The notes beneath the pieces were generated by a model. The model did no database searches. It saw only the letters and a program-made list of their open reading frames with translations, and had not been told where the DNA came from. Below are positions 1-8,856 of a stretch of DNA of 64,000 nucleotides, piece after piece. Source of the stretch: Dyadobacter beijingensis DSM 21582. GTDB taxonomy: Bacteria; Bacteroidota; Bacteroidia; Cytophagales; Spirosomataceae. Made by a program: the position numbers and the translations under genes. Every line of letters begins with the position of its first letter. Positions within the stretch are counted from its first letter, which is position 1. Location of the stretch: assembly GCF_000382205.1 (NCBI RefSeq), contig NZ_KB907786.1, forward strand, positions 186,001 to 250,000, read 5' to 3'.

Positions 1-499
1 AGTTTTTCTGCAATACTGGAGCAAGGCCCGAAGGTGACGATGAATTACGTTCGGATATGTTTTGAGCCATTTTATTCACCGTCACTATCCGGTAAATATC
101 ATCCTTCCGGCTCCATTGCCGGTCATACGAAAGGCTGTCGATTACCACGGTAGCCACCATCATGCATGCCCACAGGCCTATCGAGAGCCCTGTGATGTGG
201 ATAGCGGAGTAGCCGCTGTTTTTGAGCAGCACCCGCGAGCCGATTTTGAAATAGTTACGTAACATTTCGGGGTTGAATGCGGATGGGGAGCGGTAAGGTG
301 AGGGTTTGCGTTTCATGATGGATGGGCGCAAGAGCGCGGTTACCTCGCGCATGAAAAACCAGTTGGCCTTCCGGGCGCCGGTACGGCGGTGGCGCAGGGC
401 GTAGCGTTCGTAGAGGTCGCCGAGGAGCTCTTCGCGGAGGTGCGGGGCGCAAATGCGGTGGGCCAGCTTGTCGAGCCAGCGGGGAGGGAGTGGTTGCAC
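1..499 (-). CDS. ABC transporter permease, N-terminal part (runs off the left edge)
   Basis: Only the first 166 residues are in the window. The GTG start at 499 lies 3 nt after the PadR stop, so the two are co-transcribed. Residues 1-60 look like the permease prefix domain (PPRWLDKLAHRICAPHL) found on FtsX/MacB-type permeases of Bacteroidota. Around residues 99-120 comes the first membrane helix (HITGLSIGLWACMMV), and then the start of the MacB-like periplasmic domain (RKDDIYRIV). Such permeases are often controlled by a neighbouring PadR repressor. The substrate cannot be told from this fragment. The start codon is not ATG, but the reading frame and family match are clear. Confidence 0.82.
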   Translation of the reverse strand, partial: MQPLPPRWLDKLAHRICAPHLREELLGDLYERYALRHRRTGARKANWFFMREVTALLRPSIMKRKPSPYRSPSAFNPEMLRNYFKIGSRVLLKNSGYSAIHITGLSIGLWACMMVATVVIDSLSYDRQWSRKDDIYRIVTVNKMAQNISERNSSSPSGLAPVLQKN

Positions 500-502
500 G
501 GC

Positions 503-856
503 TTAGCTATTTGAAAAATTGAGGCCCATTTTGGTCATTTCAGCGGGGGTAATACGGTCCCACAGGCTGTTGCGGACCGAACGCACGTCGTGGAGGATCT
601 TGCCGCCATAGGCCGTAACGGTGAAGAGCCGCTTCCGCCTGCCTCCGCGCTCCTGTGTAGCCTCGCCCAGGTGCGAGCTCAGGTAACCTTTTTGTTCGAG
701 GCGCTGCAATGCGGCATGTACAGCCCCGGTGCTGACGGTCTGCCCGGTTTCGTTTTCCAGCTCTTCGGCAATGCTCACCGAATACGCCCCCGGCGCCAGC
801 GCGGCCACGGCCAGCAGCACGATTTCTTCAAATTCACCCAGATCGCTTCGTCTCAT
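503..856 (-). CDS. PadR family transcriptional regulator
   Basis: A 117-residue protein of the usual PadR length. The winged-helix DNA-binding part spans about residues 8-85: GEFEEIVLLAVAAL opens helix 1, and STGAVHAALQRLEQKGYLSS is the recognition helix and wing. A short C-terminal helix for dimerisation follows. The ATG at 856 gives the canonical MRRSDLGEFEE start. Its stop is 3 nt before the permease start, so it most likely represses its own operon including the exporter permease. The inducer is unknown. Confidence 0.9.
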   Translation of the reverse strand: MRRSDLGEFEEIVLLAVAALAPGAYSVSIAEELENETGQTVSTGAVHAALQRLEQKGYLSSHLGEATQERGGRRKRLFTVTAYGGKILHDVRSVRNSLWDRITPAEMTKMGLNFSNS

Positions 857-1005
857 GGAATGTGTTCAGGATTATATCTATTTCCGTATGTAAAATAACC
901 TTGCCAAAATCCGGAAACTGCATTTGCATTCTGTTTGAGGCCCTTTTGCTAAAAATCCCTGTTCAAAACCGGACGCTACCTGTTCGGGGTTGCACGGGGA
1001 TTGTA

Positions 1006-1932
1006 TTACTTTTTACCAAAAAGCCCCGCCTTCGCGCCTCGCTTTTCTGTGAATTCCTTTACCGCCTCCGCGGCTTCTATCGGCAAATCCGATTCGAGGA
1101 TCGAGGCGCCGTCGCGGGCGATGGCGAGGTAGGCGGCTTTGCGCTCTTCCGGGGTTTTGAGTTTGTCATAGGACGAGGCGGCCGAAATCATGCACATGGT
1201 GCCTTTTCGGTGCAGTAATGTGTATAATTCCTTGTTTTCAGGCTTGACGTGCGGGCCGATGTAGGCGATCATTTGGGTAAACGGCACCCCGGCTTTTTCG
1301 TAATCTTCATATTCTTTCAAGTTCCGGACGAATGCCGAGAAGGTGTGGTTTTTGTTTTGGGATAAATAAAACTGCATTTCAGCAGCGCTGTGCACGGTAA
1401 GCATCACGAATGCGTCGGCTTTGTGCTTTTTGATCAGTGCGGCGGTCATGGCGAGGGGCACATCCTTGTGGTCGAGGTTGAGGACGGTTTTGCCGCGCGC
1501 CCATTCGATAACCTCGGATAAGGTCGGGATGGGGAAGTCGGTGACGTTGCCTTCGGCGTCTTTCAGACGGAATTTTTGGAGCTCGGCATATGTGTAATCC
1601 GATAACTTTCCCGTGCCGGTCGTCGTGCGGTCGAGCGTGGCGTCGTGCATGAGTACCATGACGCTGTCTTTCGTCAGCCGCGGGTCGATTTCGAAGAATG
1701 CGGGTGTGTATTTCAGCGTATTTTCAAAGGTGGCGATCGAGTTTTCGGGAAACCCTTTCACCATTCCGCCGCGATGCCCGGCTATGAGTATCGGGCCGTT
1801 TTCCGTATATCGGAATAGTGCGTGAAGGTCTTTTGGGGTTTTGATATTCAGTACATTGAGCTTGCTTTGTGCAAATCCCGAAATGCTGCCGGTGAGCAAT
1901 GCGGTGAGTAGCAGGACGAATTTCTTTTTCAT
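1006..1932 (-). CDS. Glycerophosphodiester phosphodiesterase family protein, exported
   Basis: Predicted periplasmic phosphodiesterase of the GDPD TIM-barrel family, which splits glycerophosphodiesters into glycerol-3-phosphate and an alcohol. The ATG at 1932 opens a clear signal peptide (MKKKFVLLLTALLTGSISGFAQ); an in-frame ATG seven codons upstream would spoil it. Visible catalytic elements are GHRGG (about residue 52), EN shortly after, EIDPRLTKD and MHD. The later acidic metal ligand site reads LNLDHKD rather than the commoner E-K form. It is the last gene of the leftward kinase operon, 17 nt after the histidine phosphatase stop. Its role there is unclear: the operon otherwise handles a sugar or polyol. 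Confidence 0.85.
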   Translation of the reverse strand: MKKKFVLLLTALLTGSISGFAQSKLNVLNIKTPKDLHALFRYTENGPILIAGHRGGMVKGFPENSIATFENTLKYTPAFFEIDPRLTKDSVMVLMHDATLDRTTTGTGKLSDYTYAELQKFRLKDAEGNVTDFPIPTLSEVIEWARGKTVLNLDHKDVPLAMTAALIKKHKADAFVMLTVHSAAEMQFYLSQNKNHTFSAFVRNLKEYEDYEKAGVPFTQMIAYIGPHVKPENKELYTLLHRKGTMCMISAASSYDKLKTPEERKAAYLAIARDGASILESDLPIEAAEAVKEFTEKRGAKAGLFGKK

Positions 1933-1949
1933 GTTAAAGCGGTTAAATA

Positions 1950-2552
1950 TCATGAGCGGCAGTTGAGTTTCAATAAACTGAATTCTCCCCGGGCATCGAG
2001 ACTGAATAATGTGATGGAAGAATTTTCCTGGACGATCTGCCGGTAGTTTTTGAGCGGCATGCCGAGTTTCCAGGCCATATAAAAGCGGTTGACCGTATTA
2101 TGCGCCACCACGAGCACCGTGCCGTCGGGGTGTTTTTGGTGTAATGCATTGAAAAATTCGTCCACACGCGTCACCACTTCGACTGCCGTCTCGCCCGTGC
2201 CGCCCGCGCGCACGTAGTCGGGCTCCTGCGCCCAGGCATCCCAGAGCGCGGCGTTTTCCGCGATGAATTCCGCACGTGTTTTTCCCTCCCATTCCCCGAA
2301 CGAAGCTTCTATGAGGCGTGGATCGACATGGATACCGGCGAAATTGCTGGAAGCGATGGTCGCGGTATGATGCGCACGTTGCAACGGCGAGGTATACACG
2401 GCATCGAAACGGATGTCTTTGAGCAGTACGGCCGCCTGGTGCGCTTGTTGCAGGCCTTTTTCGGTGAGCCCGATGTCGGTGGCGCCGCAATACCGGTTGC
2501 CGTCGGCGTTCCAGAAAGTTTCTCCGTGGCGGAGCAGGTAAACGTGGAGCAT
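1950..2552 (-). CDS. Histidine phosphatase family protein (phosphoglycerate-mutase-like)
   Basis: About 200 residues. The N-terminal motif LLRHGETFWN carries the phospho-accepting histidine, and VVAHNTVNRF holds the second catalytic histidine; TSPLQRAHHTA is the usual second arginine segment. Members of this branch dephosphorylate small phosphorylated metabolites rather than acting as true mutases. The ATG at 2552 is chosen over a TTG two codons earlier; it starts 2 nt after the preceding kinase stop. Placement after two sugar kinases suggests it acts on an intermediate made by them (inference). Confidence 0.85.
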   Translation of the reverse strand: MLHVYLLRHGETFWNADGNRYCGATDIGLTEKGLQQAHQAAVLLKDIRFDAVYTSPLQRAHHTATIASSNFAGIHVDPRLIEASFGEWEGKTRAEFIAENAALWDAWAQEPDYVRAGGTGETAVEVVTRVDEFFNALHQKHPDGTVLVVAHNTVNRFYMAWKLGMPLKNYRQIVQENSSITLFSLDARGEFSLLKLNCRS

Positions 2553-2554
2553 GG

Positions 2555-4012
2555 TCAATGGGTTATGGGCACGGGGCCGGGGATAAATCCTTTTTCGGTT
2601 AAAATTTGGATAAAATTCCGGTATTGCCGCGCATAGGCGTGCACGAGTGCCGGTTCGGGGTGAACGGTTTTCTCTATGCGCGTCATCGCGGAGGCGGCTT
2701 TCGTGAGCGTGCCGTAATGCGCGCCCGCAGCCGCCACAACGGCCGCACCTGCAGCGCCCGTCACATTACCGCATTTGTGAACAGGGCGGTTGAGCACATT
2801 GGCCCGGATGGTCAGCCACACGTCGCTGTTACTACCGCCGCCGGCCGTAAAAACGGCCCCCACTTCTTCGCCCGACAGGCTTTCGATCATTTCATAGGCA
2901 TACCGTTCCACCAAAGCGACACCTTCCATGTTAGCCGTGAACAGGGCCTCTCGCGTCGCGTCCGCCGGCGCGAAGCCGCGTGCCTGCGGCGCAATGAAGG
3001 GAAAGCGCTCGCCCGGCTGCATGAGCGGGTAGGCGAGCAGGCCCGTGGGAATGAGGGTGGCCGCCGCCTTGGTCAATGCGGCCAGATCCTCGGAGAAACC
3101 CGCAGAGACCCAGTCGGCACCGATATTGCCTGCACCGCCGGGCATCCAGTAGCCTTCCGGGTGGCGGTGGCTGTACAGCCGGCCTTCGGGATCGCGGATT
3201 TCGCGGACTGTGACACCCTTGACGACGAGCGTGGTGCCGATGGTGGTGTTCCAATCGCCAGGCCGTACGGCGCCGGAAGCCACCTGGGAAGCGCAGCCGT
3301 CGGTCATACCGGCGATGATTTGTATTTGTTTTAAACCTAAATTCTCAGCCAATGCGGGAAGTAAACTGCCCACCGGCGTGCCCGACGGCACTACTTTTTG
3401 CAGCCAGTGTTTTTGAACAGGCAAATGGAAAGTCAGGTATGCGGGCCATTCGCCTTTCGCGACGTCGAAACCGGATTTCAATGCATTGGTATAATCCGTT
3501 ACCGAATAGTCTCCGCACAATTTCCCGATGACAAAATCCGTGGCGTGGATCCAGGTATGAATATGCGCCGCTTTTTCAGGGAAATGGTTGAAATACCAAA
3601 CCATTTTGGATAAACCGCTGGATGCATTGAAACCGGTATAACCTTCCGGATGGAAGCGTTCGGCTATTTCCCGGCAATGCTTTCCCTCCGCTGTGGGACG
3701 GGTGTCGGAATACATCAGCGCATGGTGCAGCGGCTCGTTGCGCCCGTCCAGCGGAATGACGGTGCCGGACGTGGACGTGACGGATAGGGCTTTGATGTCG
3801 TTGAGATGGATATCGTCTTTCACCGAAATCAGCAGGCTGCGCAGGCATTCGTACGCCGCCACCCACCACATTTCCGGCGACTGTTCCTCGCGGGAATCCG
3901 GGGTAAGCGGGAAAACCTGTTCGCTGCTGCCTATGGTTGCGCCGAGCTCGTCGAGCAGGACCACCCGTACGCCCTGCGTACCTACATCGATGCCCAGAAA
4001 ATATGCGTGCAT
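2555..4012 (-). CDS. FGGY-family carbohydrate kinase (xylulokinase/ribulokinase-like)
   Basis: A full-length 485-residue FGGY kinase. The N-terminal phosphate-binding loop is LGIDVGTQGVRVVLLDE. The catalytic Asp lies in GMTDGCASQVASGA near residue 235, and the C-terminal ATP-binding segment has TAGGGSNSDVW. The family phosphorylates pentuloses or related polyols. It is the second of two tandem FGGY kinases in the operon (the other begins at 5461, gap 3 nt). The two are clearly different paralogues, not a recent duplication. The exact sugar cannot be read from the sequence; ribulose- or xylulose-type substrates fit the polyol permease and dehydrogenase in the same operon. Confidence 0.85.
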   Translation of the reverse strand: MHAYFLGIDVGTQGVRVVLLDELGATIGSSEQVFPLTPDSREEQSPEMWWVAAYECLRSLLISVKDDIHLNDIKALSVTSTSGTVIPLDGRNEPLHHALMYSDTRPTAEGKHCREIAERFHPEGYTGFNASSGLSKMVWYFNHFPEKAAHIHTWIHATDFVIGKLCGDYSVTDYTNALKSGFDVAKGEWPAYLTFHLPVQKHWLQKVVPSGTPVGSLLPALAENLGLKQIQIIAGMTDGCASQVASGAVRPGDWNTTIGTTLVVKGVTVREIRDPEGRLYSHRHPEGYWMPGGAGNIGADWVSAGFSEDLAALTKAAATLIPTGLLAYPLMQPGERFPFIAPQARGFAPADATREALFTANMEGVALVERYAYEMIESLSGEEVGAVFTAGGGSNSDVWLTIRANVLNRPVHKCGNVTGAAGAAVVAAAGAHYGTLTKAASAMTRIEKTVHPEPALVHAYARQYRNFIQILTEKGFIPGPVPITH

Positions 4013-4015
4013 GGT

Positions 4016-5461
4016 TCAGTTGAGGGTTTTAAATGCCTCCCGGCTGCGTTTCCATTCGTTATACCATTGCGTGTAGATCGGATCGCTGTCGGGCTGCGTA
4101 ATCTCCAGGGTTTGCGGAGAATGGTTGGGAATGCCCAATGCAGTATTGCAGATCGCCACCCCGCCCGAGACCGAGGCCTGGCGGTAGTTGGTGCGGATCA
4201 TCACTTTTTTGCCCAACAAATTGGCGATAAACCGGCGCAGCAACCCGCTCTGCACGCCGCCGCCGCACATCCACACATAGTCCTGCTCGTGGCTTGTGAG
4301 TTCGCGGAGCACCCGGTAATTTTCGGCAATGCTGCACGCGATGTCCCACAACGTGGCCCACACAAAATGTGCCCTGGAAAGCTGGTGCGAAACGGGTGTG
4401 TTGAATATGAAGCCCCCACGGACCAGCGGCGACTTTTCATTCGCCAGCAGCGAGCCCAGGGCGCCCACACAATGCGTGTCGCGGATGGCCGCTACCTCGG
4501 TTTCGATGACGTCGTAAGTTTCATTCGGGTAAAATATCTCTTTCAAGCGCTGGTAGTTCAGGCCGGTGACGCCCGCGTTGGCTTCCAGCAGGAAACTGGT
4601 ATGGTCGGTGTGGCGGTTCGTCCAGGTGCGTTCCTGCGCGTCGGTCACGTAATGACCGGCTATTTTAAGAATAGGCGTAGTCGTGCCCGAAACAATCACA
4701 ATATCCTCCAAAGACGGTTCCAGGCTCATAATGGCCAGTTGGGTATCCGCTCCGCCGACGATCACATCCGCTCCGCCCGAAATACCCAGTTCCTGCGCGA
4801 CTTCGGCCCGTACTTTACCCAGTACCAGGCCCGAATGCACGAGCGGCGGAAGCCATGCAGTGCTTATTTGATAGGTATCACAAAGCTTCCGCGACCATTC
4901 GCTTTTCGCCACGTCATACAGCAATGTTTCCGACGCCTGAGAATGCTCGTAGCCCACGATGCCGCTGAACATGAACTGGGCCCAGTCGCTGATGCTCGTG
5001 AAAGTGGCCGTTTGCTCCCACAGATCGGCACGGCGCTCGCGCAGGCCTGCGAGTTTAAGGGCTGAAAAGAGCGAGGTAGGGTAGCGGCCCGTGAGCTGGT
5101 AAATCTCGTGTTTATCGAATGGGCCATGCTCCCATTCTCGCCCGCGGTGGTCGATATTGGGCATGCCAATGAGCGAATGACCATTTTTGTCTATCGTAAC
5201 AATACCTTCGCGCTGGCTGGTGGCCGTGATGGCGGCGATGCGGACCGGGCCGGCCTGCGCCAACGCGCTTTTTGCCAATGTCTTCACCTGCTCCCAAAGC
5301 GCATTCGGGTCGAAAAAGATGGATTCGGGGTAATGTTCATCCTTCTCGTAGCGCATATCGCCGCTCGCTACGCCGAGGATCGCGCCGGCGGTGTCGGCAA
5401 TGGCGACGCGCACGTTGCCTGTACCGATATCCGTCACGAGATAAGCCTGTTTCAATGTCAT
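4016..5461 (-). CDS. FGGY-family carbohydrate kinase, LsrK-like branch
   Basis: 481 residues with the N-terminal loop VTDIGTGNVRVAIAD, a mid-protein VGGADTQLAIMS catalytic segment and the C-terminal MCGGGVQSGLL ATP-binding motif. The segment ATSQREGIVTIDKNG followed by NIDHRGREWE resembles the SMREGIVLYNNEG/NVDARA region I recall from autoinducer-2 kinases (LsrK). No Lsr transporter or LsrR is present, and the context is a polyol-type operon, so I infer a kinase for a short-chain polyol or ketose. It lies between the dehydrogenase (10 nt upstream) and the second kinase (3 nt downstream). A search against characterised FGGY subfamilies would decide the substrate class. Confidence 0.82.
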   Translation of the reverse strand: MTLKQAYLVTDIGTGNVRVAIADTAGAILGVASGDMRYEKDEHYPESIFFDPNALWEQVKTLAKSALAQAGPVRIAAITATSQREGIVTIDKNGHSLIGMPNIDHRGREWEHGPFDKHEIYQLTGRYPTSLFSALKLAGLRERRADLWEQTATFTSISDWAQFMFSGIVGYEHSQASETLLYDVAKSEWSRKLCDTYQISTAWLPPLVHSGLVLGKVRAEVAQELGISGGADVIVGGADTQLAIMSLEPSLEDIVIVSGTTTPILKIAGHYVTDAQERTWTNRHTDHTSFLLEANAGVTGLNYQRLKEIFYPNETYDVIETEVAAIRDTHCVGALGSLLANEKSPLVRGGFIFNTPVSHQLSRAHFVWATLWDIACSIAENYRVLRELTSHEQDYVWMCGGGVQSGLLRRFIANLLGKKVMIRTNYRQASVSGGVAICNTALGIPNHSPQTLEITQPDSDPIYTQWYNEWKRSREAFKTLN

Positions 5462-5470
5462 CGGAATGGG

Positions 5471-6475
5471 TTAATGGTTTTTGACAGACAATACCTCCCG
5501 GTTCACCAGCTGGCGGATTTGGCGGTTGCCTGCGATGTAAAAGTCATGCAGGGCCTTGTTCATAATGTCGGCGTGGTGATCTTCCACCTCGAAAGTCGCC
5601 CCGGCGATGTGCGGCGTAGCGAGGACATTCGGGTGGTGGATCAGGCGGTAGTCCAATTCATCGGGCGGTTCGTGGTCGAACACGTCGAGGATGGCACCGC
5701 GGATCGCGTTGTTTTCGATGGCCGAGAGCAATGCCTCCCGCTTCACCACCACGGCACGGGCGGTGTTCACGAATATGGCGTTCTTTTTCATCAAGCCGAT
5801 CAATGCTTCGCCGATCATGCCCTCGGTGTCGGCATTGACGGGTAAATGGATCGAAACGACGTCGCTAAGCCGGAAAACGTCTTCCAGGCCCACCTTTTGA
5901 TAAGCCGGATCGTCTGATGTATAGAATGGATCGTAATACAGGATTTCGGCCGGAAAATGCTTTACGAGGTTTGCGATAGTCTGCCCCACCGCTCCAAAAC
6001 CGACCATTCCGATCGTTTTTCCTGCAATTTCATTTCCCTTAAACTGCAAATACGACGTGTGTGCCCCGGCTTCCCATCGTCCGCCTTCGAGCCAGGCAAT
6101 GCCTGCGAGCGTGTTGCGCAGCAATGTAATGAGGTTGGCAATGAACATTTCGGCCACGGCCTGGGCATTCCGCGCCGGCGTGTTGAAAACCGGGATGCCC
6201 TGGGCCGTGGCTGCGGCTACGGCTACATTGGAAGGCGTTCCACGGCAAACGCCGATGAATTGCAGACCGGGAAATGCCGCGATTACCGCCGCCGTGACGT
6301 GGTCGTGCTCGGTAATCAGGGCTTCGGCCTGCGTTTCGTTCAGCAATGCGATGAGCTCGCCCTCGTTGTAGGCGCGCTCCTGTAATTTCCATGGCTTGTA
6401 GATGATCTCTCCGAAATGTTGTGTCAGAAACTGCTGCGCCTTGTTGTGGTACGGGGCGGTGATGAGTATTTTCAT
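5471..6475 (-). CDS. D-isomer-specific 2-hydroxyacid dehydrogenase
   Basis: 334 residues, NAD(P)-dependent oxidoreductase of the phosphoglycerate-dehydrogenase superfamily. The cofactor fold has GMVGFGAVGQTIANL around residue 147 and an acidic residue after the next strand (YYDPF). Catalytic residues are Arg in NTARAVVV, Glu in DVFDHEPPDE and His in TPHIAGATF. The ATG at 6475 overlaps the MFS transporter stop by 4 nt (ATGA), which indicates translational coupling; a longer frame upstream would start inside the transporter gene. Together with the kinases it should oxidise or reduce an intermediate of the imported polyol or sugar acid. Confidence 0.87.
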   Translation of the reverse strand: MKILITAPYHNKAQQFLTQHFGEIIYKPWKLQERAYNEGELIALLNETQAEALITEHDHVTAAVIAAFPGLQFIGVCRGTPSNVAVAAATAQGIPVFNTPARNAQAVAEMFIANLITLLRNTLAGIAWLEGGRWEAGAHTSYLQFKGNEIAGKTIGMVGFGAVGQTIANLVKHFPAEILYYDPFYTSDDPAYQKVGLEDVFRLSDVVSIHLPVNADTEGMIGEALIGLMKKNAIFVNTARAVVVKREALLSAIENNAIRGAILDVFDHEPPDELDYRLIHHPNVLATPHIAGATFEVEDHHADIMNKALHDFYIAGNRQIRQLVNREVLSVKNH

Positions 6476-7719
6476 AGGGTTGGTATTGCAGTAGTTTGTG
6501 GTTTGGGTAAGCTGATGAACCGCGCCAGAACGGCGCTGATGAAATAGAGTATCGCCAATGTCCACGCTACGCCCTCGCTGCCGATTGAGCCGATAAACAA
6601 TCCGACAATGGCGGGGCCAATGAATACCGGTAACCCTGCGCCTAGGTTGAGAATGGCCATGGCGGCACCTTTTTCTTCCTTAACCAGCGAAGGTACTAAT
6701 GCAGAAAGCGGCACATAGCCGGCCAGTAAGGCGCCCCAGAGAATGCCGGGAAGGAGGATGAGCCAGAAATTGCCGTCGAAAAGGGCGGGTGAATAGTAAA
6801 AAAGCAATGTGCTCACGCCGCAGCCGACCCCGCCGAACCACATAATGGTGTTCTGCCAGCCCAGGCGGTCGCCTACGAAACCGAATATGAGGTTGAAAAT
6901 GATATTGCTCGTGAAAATAGTGCCCCAGATCCAGAGCCACTCCTGCGTGGAAAGCCCGTGCGCGGCCATGTACGTAGGCAGGAACACGGGAAATGCAAAC
7001 TGCGCCGTGGTATTGATAATGCGTACAATGCCGCCGATCAGCACCTTCGGTTCTTCCCGGATGATGGTGAAACCTTTGAGCAATTCTTTCGCCTTACCCG
7101 CGGCCTCGCCCGTGGAATGAAAGCGGTCTTTGTTTAATACCAGCGCGAAAAATGCCCCGACGGACACCCAGAATATCGAGCTCCACAGCGTGTTCTGATA
7201 ACCCAGCCGCTCGATGGCCCAGCTGGAATAGTAGGCGCCGAAGACATTGAGCCCGCCGGTAAATACAAACCAAAACCAGCCTACGGCACGTCCCAGCGCG
7301 TTTTCGGGCGTCCGGTAGGTGATCCACACAAGGAACGAATAGGCGAATAACGGGTATCCGAAGCCGCGGATCGCATAGGTGAGGAGCATCACGGGGAAAT
7401 TCAGCGATTCCATGCCTGATCCCACAAACCCGATTGTGCCGATGACGTACAGCAGAATGCCCAGCAGCATGGCCCGGCGCGGACCGTATCCCTCGGCAAG
7501 GACACCCGAAAACCAGGAGGAAATGGCAATGGTGATGCCGTAAACCGTAAACAGCGAGGCGGATTGCTGGATGGTCATGCCGCGTTCGAGGAGATAGGGG
7601 CTCAGCCAGCCTTGTTCCACGCCGTCGCCCATCATGAAGATCAGAATGCCCAGGTAACCCCAGGCCAGGTGCCCCGGCAGCCCGACGCGGTCGAATGGTG
7701 TTGTTGGTGTCTTTTGCAT
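6472..7719 (-). CDS. MFS transporter, RbtT/DalT/CsbX polyol-permease-like
   Basis: 415 residues with about 12 membrane helices. The opening helix GYLGILIFMMGDGVEQGWLS and the loop SPYLLERGMT resemble the polyol permease family that includes ribitol and D-arabinitol transporters. This is a judgement from pattern memory, not a search. It is the first gene of the leftward operon, so import of the substrate probably precedes dehydrogenation and phosphorylation. A divergent DeoR regulator starts 343 bp away and is the likely repressor. Confidence 0.82.
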   Translation of the reverse strand: MQKTPTTPFDRVGLPGHLAWGYLGILIFMMGDGVEQGWLSPYLLERGMTIQQSASLFTVYGITIAISSWFSGVLAEGYGPRRAMLLGILLYVIGTIGFVGSGMESLNFPVMLLTYAIRGFGYPLFAYSFLVWITYRTPENALGRAVGWFWFVFTGGLNVFGAYYSSWAIERLGYQNTLWSSIFWVSVGAFFALVLNKDRFHSTGEAAGKAKELLKGFTIIREEPKVLIGGIVRIINTTAQFAFPVFLPTYMAAHGLSTQEWLWIWGTIFTSNIIFNLIFGFVGDRLGWQNTIMWFGGVGCGVSTLLFYYSPALFDGNFWLILLPGILWGALLAGYVPLSALVPSLVKEEKGAAMAILNLGAGLPVFIGPAIVGLFIGSIGSEGVAWTLAILYFISAVLARFISLPKPQTTAIPTL

Positions 7720-8062
7720 GGGGTTCAGGAATGTAGATCAGCGACTGGCACTGCTACCGATAGCTTTTTGGGATAATTGGAATAAAAAGCATGAAAATAG
7801 TTAGTCGAAATACCCTGCAAACAAAACGAAATTAAATTATTTAAACAAAATTAAAGATTATTAAAGTATTTGAAACTTTGCGTTCTAATTTTAACAATAT
7901 GATAATATCCTGCCGAGGGTGTCAGATGGGCGGGTTTGCGTCCTTTATTTTGTATTATTTGTATTTCAAAAATAAATATGTCGGCAATGGTGGCGCTGTT
8001 TTTGACGCGGAACTTCCGCGTTCGGGAAACTATGTTTATACTTGCTTTCAAAGCATATCGAA
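7720..8062. promoter_or_regulatory. Divergent intergenic region between the polyol operon and its DeoR regulator
   Basis: No gene is visible. The stretch 7790-7880 is very AT-rich. On the minus strand TAATTTTG (complement of 7846-7853) fits the Bacteroidota -7 element TAnnTTTG and points toward the MFS gene. A cluster of similar ATTAAA/TTAAAG words at 7830-7868 could be DeoR binding sites. On the plus strand TATACTTG at 8035-8042 is a weak candidate -7 element for the regulator. The positions of TAnnTTTG words are seen; their function is inferred. Confidence 0.4.
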
Positions 8063-8830
8063 ATGACAATCACGGAAAGGCATCAATTCATTTTGCAGGA
8101 GCTGAAAAGGGCTGGTACGGTAAGCATCGTGCAGCTTTCGGAGCAAATGCAGGTATCGGGTGTGACCATCCGGAAGGATTTGAAACTCCTCGAAGACAAA
8201 AATCTCCTGTTCAGGACACACGGCGGCGGTTCGCTGAATAACCCTTACGCCGTGGAGCGGCCCATTAATGAGAAGGAATTCATCAATTCGGACGAGAAGC
8301 AGCGGATCGCCCGCGAAGCGTTGAGCCTGATCCGCCAAACCGATTCTATCATGATCGGGTCGGGTACCACCGTGTTCGAGCTCGCGCGCTGCCTGCATCC
8401 GGCCAGGCAGATTACCGTCATTACGCCGGCCGTGAAGGTCGCGCTCGAACTGAGCAACCGACCGAATGTGGAAGTGCTGCAACTTGGCGGTCTCATCCGC
8501 CAGAATTCGTCGTCGGTGGCGGGATCTTATGCCGAATACATCCTCGAACACATTTCCTGCGGTGTGCTGTTTATCGGCGTGGATGGTATCGATTTCGATT
8601 TCGGTCTGTCGATCAGCAACCTAACCGAGGCTGGATTGAACCAGAAAATGATCGGTACCGCGCAAATTGTGGTGGTTCTTGCCGACCACACGAAGTTCGG
8701 TAAGCGGGGGATCGGCAAAATTTGCGACCTCGACCAGGTCCACTACATCGTGACCGATGCCGGGGTGCCTGACGAGGCCGTGAAGTCCCTGGAAGACCGT
8801 GGCGTGAAAGTGCTGGTTGCAGGGAAGTAA
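8063..8830 (+). CDS. DeoR/GlpR family transcriptional regulator
   Basis: 255 residues. Residues 1-55 are the DeoR winged helix (ITERHQFILQELKRAGTVSI, then VSGVTIRKDLKLLEDKNLL) with the family signature RTHGGG directly after it. The rest is the sugar-phosphate-sensing domain (IGSGTTVFELAR, then GVDGIDFDFGLS and ADHTKFGKRG). The ATG at 8063 is chosen because the helix-turn-helix begins at once; an upstream TTG at 8042 would add only seven unrelated residues. It is divergent from the polyol operon and probably represses it until a phosphorylated intermediate appears, as is common for this family. Confidence 0.92.
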   Translation: MTITERHQFILQELKRAGTVSIVQLSEQMQVSGVTIRKDLKLLEDKNLLFRTHGGGSLNNPYAVERPINEKEFINSDEKQRIAREALSLIRQTDSIMIGSGTTVFELARCLHPARQITVITPAVKVALELSNRPNVEVLQLGGLIRQNSSSVAGSYAEYILEHISCGVLFIGVDGIDFDFGLSISNLTEAGLNQKMIGTAQIVVVLADHTKFGKRGIGKICDLDQVHYIVTDAGVPDEAVKSLEDRGVKVLVAGK

Positions 8831-8856
8831 GGGTTTAGGATGTGAATCTGCTGGTA

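Noticed and set aside
3806..5065. 419-codon plus-strand frame over the two FGGY kinases
   Set aside because: Antisense shadow; it crosses the boundary of two real genes.
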